From: Lachnospiraceae bacterium
Lineage (GTDB): Bacteria; Bacillota; Clostridia; Lachnospirales; Lachnospiraceae
Assembly: GCA_021771695.1 (NCBI GenBank)
Contig: JAETON010000005.1
Span: forward strand, 55,776-119,775
Direction: 5' to 3'
DNA length: 64,000 nucleotides
A program made the position numbers and the translations under genes. Positions 40,796-49,451 of this stretch are shown here, piece after piece. The notes beneath the pieces are model-generated. The model was not told the origin of the DNA. It worked only from the letters and a program-made list of their open reading frames with translations, and ran no database searches. How positions within the stretch are numbered: the first letter of the stretch is position 1; each line of letters begins with the position of its first letter.

Positions 40796-41674
40796 ATGAA
40801 AGCTGATTTACACTGCCACACAGTCTTATCCGATGGAGCTATGGATATTGACCAGCTCCTTCACTATGCGAAACGAATTCATTTAGATTATATTGCCATT
40901 GCAGACCACGAATCCACACATTCTATCCCGGCTGCTCTAGAACTTGGAAAAGAATTGGATTTAAACGTAATTCCAGCCGCGGAAATTAACGCAAAACACA
41001 AGGAGACTGATATCAACGTCCATCTTCTTTGTTACTATCCGGCAGACACCAAGCGTCTCCAGAAACATATTGATAAAGATTTACAAAGTTTATCCGATTC
41101 CGTTGTACGTTCTTATCAATCACTGATGGATAAATACCCAATCACCATGGAACAGCTCTATGATGCTGCAAGACAAAGTACCGGTATTTATTATACCCAC
41201 ATTATGCAGGTTCTATCTTCCATGGGTTACACTGGACATCCTATTGGGAAATTGCATAATAAGTTATTCCGCTCTGGTGGTCCTCACAAGTTTTCTACCA
41301 AATTTATGGATGCTAAAGACGCTGTAAAACTCATTCGTTCCTGTGGCGGAGTTGTTGTTTTAGCTCATCCCGGTCAATATCAGAATCCTATGTTGATGGA
41401 AATGATGATCGAAGATCACATGTTAGATGGGATTGAATTAAATCACCCAAGAAATGATGAAAAAACCATGGATCAAATCCGAACACTTTGCAAAGAACAT
41501 GATTTGTTCATGACCGGAGGAACAGATTTCCATGGGTTATACACAAAAACCCCTTATCCTTTGGGAAGTTTTCTTTGCCCGCAGGAAGGTTTGGAACGCC
41601 TGATCGATGCCGGAAAAAAAGCAAATGAAGCCTTTTATGCGAAAAAACAGTCCAAAAATATATCTGATATGTAG
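40796..41674 (+). CDS. PHP domain phosphoesterase (RNase AM/YciV-like)
   Basis: The 292-residue protein has the PHP metal ligands: ADLHCHTVLSDGAMD at the start, IAIADHESTHS, PAAEINAKH, VVVLAHPGQYQNP and GGTDFHGLYT near the end. Members such as YciV remove 5' nucleotides or act on 3'-phosphoadenosine phosphates; the precise substrate is not clear. GGAGGTTTCAG precedes the ATG. It follows the MarR gene by 52 bases and could share its transcript. Confidence 0.88.
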   Translation: MKADLHCHTVLSDGAMDIDQLLHYAKRIHLDYIAIADHESTHSIPAALELGKELDLNVIPAAEINAKHKETDINVHLLCYYPADTKRLQKHIDKDLQSLSDSVVRSYQSLMDKYPITMEQLYDAARQSTGIYYTHIMQVLSSMGYTGHPIGKLHNKLFRSGGPHKFSTKFMDAKDAVKLIRSCGGVVVLAHPGQYQNPMLMEMMIEDHMLDGIELNHPRNDEKTMDQIRTLCKEHDLFMTGGTDFHGLYTKTPYPLGSFLCPQEGLERLIDAGKKANEAFYAKKQSKNISDM

Positions 41675-41678
41675 ACAA

Positions 41679-41710
41679 AAAGCTCCATGCGGCATTCCAC
41701 ATGGAGTTTC
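41679..41710. terminator. Terminator between PHP and GNAT genes
   Basis: AAGCTCCATG pairs with CATGGAGTTT around GCGGCATTCCA, with A-rich and T-rich flanks serving both converging genes. Confidence 0.7.
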
Positions 41711-41717
41711 TCTTATT

Positions 41718-42242
41718 TTACAATTTGATCTCGTTCATTCGTTTTTTCATAATGATTCTTGGAAGTCCGCCATATTTCAACTTCTCCATCACTTCTTCAT
41801 ACCCTAAAGCCAAAAAATTATTCCGGCTGTAAATATTTTGTGGATGAACCGTCGCCAATGCGTACCGATACTTTGTTCCCCGAAAAGATTTTTCTGCTTC
41901 TTTCATCAATTTTCTCTGCAAGCCAAGTCCTCTGGCTTCCGGTCTTACAACTGCCGATTCCATTAAAATCGTAATATCTCTCTGCTCTTTTGTAAATTCC
42001 AAATCAAAACCTAAGTTTTCCGGCTCTTCCCCCGGAATATCCACAATCAAAAAAGCAAGAATTTTCTTTTTTCCACAAGCTTTTAATGTTATCCCGCATT
42101 TCCCAAAATGTCTTTTTACATAGCCTTCATCATCTTCCACAAACCAATCTGTATCAGCAATTGTATTTTTGGCAGAAATCATCATTTCCATAATCTCCGA
42201 AACGTCTTCTGGATTTGCTGTTGTAATCGTTATATCACCCAT
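41718..42242 (-). CDS. GNAT family N-acetyltransferase
   Basis: The 174-residue protein starts MGDITITTANPEDVSEIMEM and has the acetyl-CoA loop in SAVVRPEARGLGLQRKLMKEAE and the C-terminal YALATVHPQNIYSRNNFLALGYE. GGAGGAAATCAA precedes the ATG. The acceptor cannot be predicted. It may form an operon with the EamA transporter 28 bases upstream. Confidence 0.88.
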   Translation of the reverse strand: MGDITITTANPEDVSEIMEMMISAKNTIADTDWFVEDDEGYVKRHFGKCGITLKACGKKKILAFLIVDIPGEEPENLGFDLEFTKEQRDITILMESAVVRPEARGLGLQRKLMKEAEKSFRGTKYRYALATVHPQNIYSRNNFLALGYEEVMEKLKYGGLPRIIMKKRMNEIKL

Positions 42243-42269
42243 TTGATTTCCTCCTAAATTGATTTACCT

Positions 42270-43148
42270 TTATTTTCTACTTTCTGATAACAGCAATCCT
42301 AACAAAGTAAACATAGTTCCTGTCAAAGAAAGTATCGTGATTTTTTCCTGCAATACTAGAAAAGAAGTAACTACAGTAATCACCGGCACCAAATAAATAT
42401 AACTGCTCGTACGAACAGCTCCCAAAACTTTTACTGCAAAATTCCATGTCACAAAACATAAAGCAGAGGCTCCCATTCCAAGAAACAGCAGATTTCCAAA
42501 ATTCACTGGTTTTATAACATTCTCCATTTGAATATGAAAATCTGACAATAACACTGCTGGCAGCATAAACAAAATTCCATAAGCAAAAATTCTTCTGGTT
42601 GTCTGTATCGTATGATAACCAAAATGACTGATTTTTCTTGTCAAAATTGAATAGCAAGACCAAACAGCCGCAGCCAGCACGGATAAAACATCCCCCATAG
42701 GATCAAAAGATACGTTGGAATCTTGAAAACTAATCATACTGATTCCTGCCATGGCTGTAACAAATCCCAAAAGAAACCTCTTACGCAGCCGTTCTTCCTT
42801 TTTCATAAAAAAGTGCGTAAAAATCGCAGTAAAAAACGGGGATATTGATACGATAATTCCCACATTCGCCGCCAGTGTATAAGTAAGTGCAATATTCTCT
42901 AAAAAATAATACAGACAAACTCCTGTCAATCCTGCCATGGCAAAAAAGACTTCCTGTTTTTTTGTTGTACGGCCCATTCTTTTGGGATAAGCAATATATA
43001 AGGCAAAAAATCCCATCATAAAACGAATCAGTAAAATTTCTATGGGATGAAAATCTTTTAACAGTATTTTGGTAGAAATAAACGTTGTCCCCCAAATAAA
43101 AACTGTAATTATGGCTGCAAGATGCCCTTTCCATTGATTATTTTTCAT
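42270..43148 (-). CDS. EamA/DMT family transporter
   Basis: The 292-residue membrane protein has ten predicted helices in two EamA repeats (HLAAIITVFIWGTTFISTKILLKDFHPIEILLIRF; then GDVLSVLAAAVWSCYSILTRK). Such proteins export amino acids or other metabolites. It overlaps the AraC-type gene by 11 bases with GGGGAGAATC as ribosome binding site, so the regulator and exporter are co-expressed and possibly functionally paired. Confidence 0.92.
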   Translation of the reverse strand: MKNNQWKGHLAAIITVFIWGTTFISTKILLKDFHPIEILLIRFMMGFFALYIAYPKRMGRTTKKQEVFFAMAGLTGVCLYYFLENIALTYTLAANVGIIVSISPFFTAIFTHFFMKKEERLRKRFLLGFVTAMAGISMISFQDSNVSFDPMGDVLSVLAAAVWSCYSILTRKISHFGYHTIQTTRRIFAYGILFMLPAVLLSDFHIQMENVIKPVNFGNLLFLGMGASALCFVTWNFAVKVLGAVRTSSYIYLVPVITVVTSFLVLQEKITILSLTGTMFTLLGLLLSESRK

Positions 43149-43977
43149 GATTCTCCCCTTTTCCTATAAATATTCTTCGATATGCTCCCGGTGCAATCCC
43201 TGTAAATCTTTGAAAATACTTTGTAAAATGACTTTGATCTGAAAATCCTGTCTGAAATGCTGCATCTGCAGGTGTAATGCCTTGTTCCAGCATTTTTTTT
43301 GCTTGATTCACCCGCACCGTCTCCAAATATCGATAAGGCGTAATTCCCTTTTCCTTAGTAAATGTCCGAAGCAGCGTGGATTTACTGACTCCAGCATATT
43401 GGCAGATATCTTCCAGCATAAGATTTTTTGTGTAATTTTCTTCTATGAAATTGCAGATATGTTCTATAGATTCCCCATTTTCTTTAATGTATCCACAATA
43501 CTCTACAGATTTTGCATAACGTTTCAAAAGCATATCCATAAGAAGGAAAAATATCTCTTCTTTTTCAAATTCTCTCGATTGTTCCATCATCATCTGATGC
43601 AGCCGTAAAAAATGAAATTGTATCTCTTCGTCCTGAAGAACATTTTTCCGAAAGATTGGAAGAAATTCCTTTCCTGTAAGTTCCTTCATTACTTTTTTCA
43701 TCACTTCTTCAGAAATATTCAATGCTTTATACCGCAATAACTGTTCACTAGATGGCTTGCACTGATGGTTTTCTCCCGAATGAAGTAAAATAAAATCTCC
43801 CGGAACAACTTTATATATAGAATTCCCACAAATCATTTCCCGCTGCCCTTTTTCCATAACACCCATCACATAATGTTCATGAAAATGATTCGGAAATATC
43901 TGGCTGATATCATTAAGTATATATGCTTCCATCTGTAAATCTTTATCATAGCAAATTTTTCGATCCTCTTTCTTCAT
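43138..43977 (-). CDS. AraC family transcriptional regulator
   Basis: The 279-residue protein has an N-terminal cupin-like AraC ligand domain (FPNHFHEHYVMGVMEKGQREMICG, GDFILLHSGENHQCKPSS) and two C-terminal HTHs (LMLEDICQYAGVSKSTLLRTFTKEKGITPYRYLETVRVNQAKKMLEQGITPADAAFQTGFSDQSHFTKYFQRFTGIAPGAYRR). This layout is that of YdeA/EamA-linked regulators. It likely regulates the overlapping EamA transporter. Confidence 0.93.
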   Translation of the reverse strand: MKKEDRKICYDKDLQMEAYILNDISQIFPNHFHEHYVMGVMEKGQREMICGNSIYKVVPGDFILLHSGENHQCKPSSEQLLRYKALNISEEVMKKVMKELTGKEFLPIFRKNVLQDEEIQFHFLRLHQMMMEQSREFEKEEIFFLLMDMLLKRYAKSVEYCGYIKENGESIEHICNFIEENYTKNLMLEDICQYAGVSKSTLLRTFTKEKGITPYRYLETVRVNQAKKMLEQGITPADAAFQTGFSDQSHFTKYFQRFTGIAPGAYRRIFIGKGENHEK

Positions 43978-44145
43978 TCAGTTTACCTCTTTTTCGATTT
44001 TTCTCAACATATTGTACTATATCTTATAAAAAATAACTTGTAAAATATCGTCATACTTCTTTAAAATCCAAGCTGGACGCACAATCTTTCATGAGGTATA
44101 CTCTATTTTATGAAGAATTTAATTGATAAACAGAAAGGAACATCC

Positions 44146-45618
44146 ATGATTCATAAATTATGCGAAAGATTAAATCATAATATCGAAATTCGTCAAACAC
44201 TAAGCCAGCTGCGAAAAGAAATAAAAGATTCTGGAAAGAAGGAACTTCTTCTATCTTTGATTCAAGATGGAAGTCTGAATCTGATCCCATTTCTTACAAA
44301 AGAAGACGCTAAGACAAGAAAAAATACAGCTTTACTAATTGGAGATTTATCTTTATCATCTTATTTGGATGTTTTATTTGGAGCATACGAAAAAGAAGAG
44401 ACTTTATTTGTCAGAGAATCTTATTTGACAGCGATGAAATCTATGGATGCCTCTGCTTATCTTCCACAATTAAAAAAACGGCTTTCTATTCTTTCTGAAA
44501 GTGAAATAACCGCAGAAAATCAAAAACATCGAGAAAAAGAACTCCATGCATTAACCGAATTAATTTTATCTTTAGAAAAACCATACAGACATAAATTTCA
44601 TGCTGGAAAGCAGGCCTTTCATTGCATATTAAGAACGAATCCTTTGTACCCGGAAATCACTGAAAAGCAGCTGAAAGAAAGAGCTTCGTCTTCCCGCATT
44701 GGTGTTCGTGTAAATACAAATAATTTAGATTTCCTGCAAAACATCCGGACATATCATGAAATTTTATTCCAAATTCCGGGCATGGTTTCTAGTACACCAG
44801 CTTCGGAAGATATCGCAAAAACCATTGCAGATTCCAGTCTCATAAATTTGCTTAAGAACACTCATGATGACACTTGGCCATTTTATTTCCGTCTTGGCGT
44901 AAAAAATAAAATGCCTTTGGAACAAAGAAGTACATTTACAAAAAAAATTGCTTCTTCTATTGAAAAACTTACTGCAAGGAAACTTATCAATTCCATCTCC
45001 CATTACGAATTTGAAATCCGCATGATCGAGGGAAAATCAGGAAATTATCATTTTCTTGTAAAACTTTATACATTGAATGACCATCGTTTTGACTATCGAA
45101 AGGAATACATTCCTACCAGTATCAAACCAGTTAATGCGGCATTACTTGCAGAACTTGCTAAAGATTATATGATTCCAAATGCTCAAGTACTTGATCCATT
45201 CTGCGGCGTAGGAACTATGCTGATCGAACGTCAAAAAATTGTGAAAGGAAATACTTCCTATGGTATCGACCATTCACCAGAAGCAATTGAAAAGGCAATT
45301 ATCAACACAAATTTTGCAGATCAAATTATTCATTACATTAACAAAGATTGTTTTACATTCACTCATGCATACGCTTTCGATGAGATTTTTACAGAAATGC
45401 CTTATGCCTCCGGACAGAAAAGCGAGACAGATATTTATGATACTTATAAAAACTTCTTCCCAATGGCAAGACGTGTTCTTACACCAGAAGGAACCATTAT
45501 CATGTATACCAGAAATCGTGGCTATGTAAAAAAATTGTGCCCAAAACAAAATTTTCAGATGATCAAAGAATATAAAATCACCGAAAAGCCAGAAACATGG
45601 CTGATGATTCTCAGATAA
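44146..45618 (+). CDS. HEAT-like/THUMP/methyltransferase fusion (UPF0020 type)
   Basis: I prefer the ATG at 44146 (AAAGGAAC upstream; MIHKLCERLNHNIEIRQTL, 490 residues) to the ORF-track ATG at 44110. The N-terminal third is helical and repeat-like (LLSLIQDGSLNLIPFLTKEDAKTRKNTALLIGDL, RESYLTAMKSMDASAYLPQL), reminiscent of HEAT repeats. A middle THUMP-like part follows. The C-terminal Rossmann methyltransferase has the SAM motif VLDPFCGVGTMLIE and SYGIDHSPEAIEKA. The catalytic motif IV, usually (N/D)PP(Y/F), reads EMPY here (FTEMPYASG). Relatives N2-methylate guanosine in tRNA or 23S rRNA; the altered motif leaves activity uncertain. Confidence 0.85.
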   Translation: MIHKLCERLNHNIEIRQTLSQLRKEIKDSGKKELLLSLIQDGSLNLIPFLTKEDAKTRKNTALLIGDLSLSSYLDVLFGAYEKEETLFVRESYLTAMKSMDASAYLPQLKKRLSILSESEITAENQKHREKELHALTELILSLEKPYRHKFHAGKQAFHCILRTNPLYPEITEKQLKERASSSRIGVRVNTNNLDFLQNIRTYHEILFQIPGMVSSTPASEDIAKTIADSSLINLLKNTHDDTWPFYFRLGVKNKMPLEQRSTFTKKIASSIEKLTARKLINSISHYEFEIRMIEGKSGNYHFLVKLYTLNDHRFDYRKEYIPTSIKPVNAALLAELAKDYMIPNAQVLDPFCGVGTMLIERQKIVKGNTSYGIDHSPEAIEKAIINTNFADQIIHYINKDCFTFTHAYAFDEIFTEMPYASGQKSETDIYDTYKNFFPMARRVLTPEGTIIMYTRNRGYVKKLCPKQNFQMIKEYKITEKPETWLMILR

Positions 45619-45631
45619 AGGCTTTATATAA

Positions 45632-45791
45632 TCTAACAGATTCCTGTTTTTTCTTTAAGGCAGCATCTGGAATCCGCAGCGCACAAATTGTACAAGAAAT
45701 GATAAACGCCGGAGTAGACCGATTCGGAATCAGTCATTCCAGCGTCATGAAAATTATTTGGCAATTAGCCACAGTTGAAAAATCATTATAA
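45632..45791 (+). pseudogene. C-terminal relic of deoxyribose-phosphate aldolase (deoC)
   Basis: Right after the methyltransferase stop the plus strand reads FFFKAASGIRSAQIVQEMIN then AGVDRFGISHSSVMKIIWQL before a stop at 45791. The KAASGIRS...MINAGVDRFGIS pattern matches the end of DeoC (family pattern KAxGGIR...MIxAGAxRIGxS), where the lysine is the Schiff-base neighbour. No ATG, ribosome binding site or N-terminal 180 residues are present, so it is a decayed 3' fragment, whose end touches the convergent ferredoxin gene. Confidence 0.6.
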
Positions 45792-46433
45792 TCTTTCTAA
45801 AATATTCCCATTGGTTGCAATAGTTACCACATTCCACGGAATAAATTTACCGCTATTTTGCAAAGCTGTTTTCACAGCATTTTCTATACCGCCGCAGCAT
45901 GGTACTTCCATCCTTGCTACGGTAACACTGCGAATATCATTGTTTTGGATAATTTCAGTCAGTTTTTCCGAATAGTCTGCTGCATCCAATTTGGGACAGC
46001 CAATGAAAGTAATATGTCCTTTTATAAAATCTTGATGAAAATTTGCATAAGTATAGGCAGTACAGTCTGCTGCAATCAGCAGTTTCGCTTCATGAAAATA
46101 AGGAGCATTTACAGGGGCTAGTTTCAACTGCACCGGCCACTGCTGCAATTGAGATTCCTGCGGTTTTGCTGCAGTTAATACCGTTTCTTTTTGTTTCTTT
46201 GCCTTTGCAGCTAATACTGCTGCCTCATCATATGCAGCTGCCTCTCTTTCTACAAATGTAATCGCCCCTGCCGGACAAGCCGGAAGACAATCGCCTAAGC
46301 CGTCACAATAATCATCTCTTAACAATTTAGCTTTTCCGTCCACCATGCCGATGGCACCCTCATGACAGGCTTCTGCACATATTCCACAGCCATTGCATTT
46401 TTGCTCATCTATTTCAATAATTTTACGAATCAT
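45786..46433 (-). CDS. 4Fe-4S ferredoxin-type protein with one altered cluster
   Basis: The 215-residue protein starts MIRKIIEIDEQKCNGCGICA with a full CxxCxxCxxxC set (CNGCGICAEACHEG). The second site, CDGLGDCLPACPAG, lacks the second cysteine (leucine), leaving three ligands. The C-terminal half has further cysteines (DCTAYTYANF, GCPKLDAADY, EVPCCGGIENAV). This is a widespread clostridial family, sometimes annotated as ATP-binding or iron-sulphur protein, likely a redox partner or sensor. GGAGGAACAATT precedes the ATG. It is divergent from a Crp/Fnr-type regulator. Confidence 0.85.
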   Translation of the reverse strand: MIRKIIEIDEQKCNGCGICAEACHEGAIGMVDGKAKLLRDDYCDGLGDCLPACPAGAITFVEREAAAYDEAAVLAAKAKKQKETVLTAAKPQESQLQQWPVQLKLAPVNAPYFHEAKLLIAADCTAYTYANFHQDFIKGHITFIGCPKLDAADYSEKLTEIIQNNDIRSVTVARMEVPCCGGIENAVKTALQNSGKFIPWNVVTIATNGNILERL

Positions 46434-46459
46434 AATTGTTCCTCCTGTTATTTTATATC

Positions 46460-46518
46460 TTGACTTTACAGGCTCATTTTACTATACTGATAAAAACTTG
46501 TATGTTGGAATTCCAACA
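46460..46518 (+). promoter_or_regulatory. Promoter and perfect palindrome of the second Crp/Fnr gene
   Basis: TTGACT (46460-46465) and TATACT (46483-46488) are 17 bases apart. Just past the expected start point TGTTGGAATTCCAACA (46503-46518) is a perfect 16-bp palindrome. Its place fits a roadblock for autorepression, and may also control the divergent ferredoxin gene. Confidence 0.7.
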
Positions 46519-46530
46519 AAGGAGAATATT

Positions 46531-47208
46531 ATGAAAAATAATTTTGATATTTTATCTCAATGCCCGTTATTTACTGGCATTGAATATTCAGATTTAGAAA
46601 GTATGTTAAAATGCCTGAATGCTAAAACTTCAGAAATTTCCAAAGGAACTCCCATATTTCTAGAAGGGGCTCCTGCTCAGTACACAGGAGTTGTTCTCTC
46701 TGGCAAAGTACAAATTGTCCAAGATGATTATTATGGAAATCGAAGTATATTAGCCGTCTTAGAACCCGGTGAATTATTTGCAGAGGTGTTTGCCTGCGCA
46801 GGACTTAAAACTATGCCGGTAAGTGCTTTTGCATTAAAAGACAGTCATATACTCCTTTTGGACTGCCAGCATATTCTTACTACTTGCTCCAATGCCTGCC
46901 GTTTTCACAGCCGGCTGATGAAAAATCTATTACAGGAAATGGCAAAGAAAAATTTAGCTATGAACCAGAAAATCCGCTATATGTCACAAAAAACAACGAA
47001 GGAAAAGCTGACTGCTTATCTTCTTGATCAAGCAAAGCAAAAAAATTGTTCAGAATTTACAATTCCTTTTGACCGCCAGGCATTGGCAGACTACCTGAGT
47101 GTAGAACGCAGTGCTATGTCAGCAGAAATCAGTAAACTTAAAAAAGCCGGACAAATTGACACCAAAGGATCTTGGTTTCGCATAAAAGATTTTCAAAGCA
47201 CCCCTTAA
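46531..47208 (+). CDS. Crp/Fnr family transcriptional regulator
   Basis: From MKNNFDILSQCPLFTGIEYS (AAAGGAGAATATT upstream) the protein is 225 residues. An effector domain of the cyclic-nucleotide fold (YTGVVLSGKVQIVQDDYYGNRSILAVLEPGELFAEVFACAG) is followed by a Crp-type HTH (FDRQALADYLSVERSAMSAEISKLKKAGQID). Single cysteines are scattered, without a Fnr cluster pattern. Length and layout mirror the regulator at 29.8 kb. It lies divergent from the 4Fe-4S protein, and its stop overlaps the convergent aspS stop by 4 bases. Confidence 0.9.
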   Translation: MKNNFDILSQCPLFTGIEYSDLESMLKCLNAKTSEISKGTPIFLEGAPAQYTGVVLSGKVQIVQDDYYGNRSILAVLEPGELFAEVFACAGLKTMPVSAFALKDSHILLLDCQHILTTCSNACRFHSRLMKNLLQEMAKKNLAMNQKIRYMSQKTTKEKLTAYLLDQAKQKNCSEFTIPFDRQALADYLSVERSAMSAEISKLKKAGQIDTKGSWFRIKDFQSTP

Positions 47209-48950
47209 TCACGTACTTTAATGTGTACTTCTCTTAACTGCTGTTCTGCGATTTCACCAGGTGCACCACACATCAAATCCTGCGCAGTTCCACTCATTGG
47301 GAATGCAATGACTTCACGAATATTTTCTTCATTTCTCAGAAGCATAATCATTCGGTCAAGTCCCGGTGCCATTCCTGCATGAGGAGGTGCTCCAAACTGG
47401 AATGCATTGTACAATGCTCCAAATTTTTCTTTCAATGTTTCTTTTTCATATCCGGCAATTTCAAATGCCTTTTCCATGATTTCCATATCATGATTACGAA
47501 CTGCACCGGAAGATAATTCTACACCGTTGCATACAATATCATACTGATATGCCAGAATATCCAATGGATTCTTTGTATTTAACGCCTCTAATCCACCCTG
47601 CGGCATAGAAAATGGATTATGAGTAAATCCAAGTTTTCCTGTTTCCTCATCAATTTCATACATTGGGAAATCATTAATATAACAGAAACGGTAAGCATTT
47701 TTCTCAATTAAATCCAAGCGTCTTCCCAGTTCATCACGAAGCTGTCCTGCAAAAATGCAAGCTGCTTTTTCTGGAGCTGCAATAAAGAAAATAGTGTCTC
47801 CTTCTGCAAGCCCTGCCATCTGAGCCAATTCCATTTTCATATCCTCTGGAATAAATTTATCAATCGGGCCTTTATATTTCATTTCTTCTTTGACTTCTAA
47901 ATATCCAAGACCTCCCATTCCAATAGACTGTGCAAATTTCAGAAGTTTTGCATGCTGTCCTTTGGATAACTTTGCATGAACATTTAAGGCACGTACGGTC
48001 TGTCCATGGAACGGCTTAAATGTACATCTCTGGAAAAACTCTGTTACGTCAATAATACGAAGCGGATTCCGAAGATCCGGTTTGTCTGTACCAAATTGAA
48101 GCATTGCTTCTTTATAACTGTAAATTGGATATGGTGCTTCTGTAACAATAGAACCTTTTGGCGCAAATTCTCTAAACGCAGCAGTCAACACTTCTTCCCC
48201 AACTTTGAATACATCTTCCTGTGTTGCAAATGCCATTTCAAAGTCTAACTGATAAAATTCTCCCGGTGAACGGTCTGCACGGGCGTCCTCATCACGGAAA
48301 CACGGTGCAATCTGATAATATTTATCAATTCCAGACACCATCAAAAGCTGTTTGTATTGCTGTGGTGCCTGAGGAAGTGCATAAAATTTTCCTTTATATT
48401 TTCTAGATGGAACTACATAATCGCGGGCACCTTCCGGGGAGGATGCACAGAGGATTGGTGTCTGAATATCCACGAATCCAAGTTCTTCCATCTTTTCTCT
48501 TAAAAAGCGTGTTACTTTGGAACGGAATAAGATGTTATCTTTGACTTTTCTGTTTCTCATATCCAAATAACGGTATCTTAACCGAACATCCTCACGAATT
48601 TCTTTGGATGTGGTAATTTCAAATGGAAGGTCTCTATATACCTTTCCTAAAATATCAATCTTATGTGCTTCTAATTCAATGGTTCCTGTTGGAATCTTTG
48701 GATTATATGTCTCTTCATCTCTATGCTGAATCACACCTTCCACAGATAAACATTCTTCTTTCCGAATGTTATCCAGTAAACTGGTATCTCTTAATACAAC
48801 CTGCATCACTCCATACATATCCCGTAAATCAATGAAGGATACACCGCCATGGTCACGAATATTTTCTACCCATCCGGCAATCTTTAATTCATTTCCGATG
48901 TCATTCTCAGAAATCTGATCCATTGTTTTTGTACGATACATATCTGACAT
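47205..48950 (-). CDS. aspS: Aspartate--tRNA ligase
   Basis: The start at 48950 gives MSDMYRTKTMDQISENDIGN, 581 residues, with AAAAGGAGAAAGAAA upstream; the earlier lysine-rich ORF-track codons are leader. It is the bacterial type with an N-terminal OB fold (LKIAGWVENIRDHGGVSFIDLRD), class II motif 2 (YYQIAPCFRDEDARADRSPGEFYQLDFEMAF), the GAD insertion and motif 3 (GAPPHAGMAPGLDRMIMLL). It charges tRNA-Asp (or Asp and Asn if non-discriminating). Expression is controlled by a T-box leader. Confidence 0.97.
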   Translation of the reverse strand: MSDMYRTKTMDQISENDIGNELKIAGWVENIRDHGGVSFIDLRDMYGVMQVVLRDTSLLDNIRKEECLSVEGVIQHRDEETYNPKIPTGTIELEAHKIDILGKVYRDLPFEITTSKEIREDVRLRYRYLDMRNRKVKDNILFRSKVTRFLREKMEELGFVDIQTPILCASSPEGARDYVVPSRKYKGKFYALPQAPQQYKQLLMVSGIDKYYQIAPCFRDEDARADRSPGEFYQLDFEMAFATQEDVFKVGEEVLTAAFREFAPKGSIVTEAPYPIYSYKEAMLQFGTDKPDLRNPLRIIDVTEFFQRCTFKPFHGQTVRALNVHAKLSKGQHAKLLKFAQSIGMGGLGYLEVKEEMKYKGPIDKFIPEDMKMELAQMAGLAEGDTIFFIAAPEKAACIFAGQLRDELGRRLDLIEKNAYRFCYINDFPMYEIDEETGKLGFTHNPFSMPQGGLEALNTKNPLDILAYQYDIVCNGVELSSGAVRNHDMEIMEKAFEIAGYEKETLKEKFGALYNAFQFGAPPHAGMAPGLDRMIMLLRNEENIREVIAFPMSGTAQDLMCGAPGEIAEQQLREVHIKVRD

Positions 48951-49042
48951 TTTCTTTCTCCTTTTCTTTTTATCTTTTTCTATCCACATTCAGGCAAAGC
49001 GTTTGATTCTATGGAAAATTCCAAAAAATTCGTAATTAAATA

Positions 49043-49302
49043 AGAAAAAGCCCGTCCTGAAATACACTTTCAGGACGAACTTGAATAGTCCGCGGTACCA
49101 CCTGATTTACTGTCCATCTTACAGTCTCCTCTAGGGTGCCTGTTAACGCCTGGCTTACGTCGCACCTACTAACTAAATACCTCATAGTTTTCAGATTGAT
49201 GCTGGTAGAGTGTTCTTCACATAAATTCACTTTACAGGGTTTCCACTATCTCCTGCTCACTGGGAACGATAATGTATGCTACTTTTCTCCGTCGTCGCCT
49301 AT
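49043..49302 (-). promoter_or_regulatory. T-box riboswitch leader of aspS
   Basis: The minus strand carries the T-box core AGGTGGTACCGCGG (49091-49104), then the terminator CGTCCTGAAA...TTTCAGGACG with a T run at 49046-49050. The preceding 200 bases can hold stem I and stem III (for example AGGTGC pairing with GGCACC). Uncharged tRNA should pair with the core and prevent termination. I could not identify the specifier codon by eye; aspartate is inferred from the downstream gene. Confidence 0.92.
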
Positions 49303-49308
49303 TGAATC

Positions 49309-49338
49309 ATTATATAAGAGAAAAACTGTATTTGTCAA
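49309..49338 (-). promoter_or_regulatory. Promoter of the aspS T-box leader
   Basis: TTGACA and TATAAT on the minus strand are separated by 18 bases, directly before the leader. Confidence 0.75.
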
Positions 49339-49451
49339 TTCATTTTTCTTCTCTTTTTCAAAAGATTTTTCTGCCCCTTCTTTTCAAAAAAATTGTATAA
49401 AATTTACCATATTTAGAAATACTCTAGAAAAACCAAAAGGAGATTTTTATT

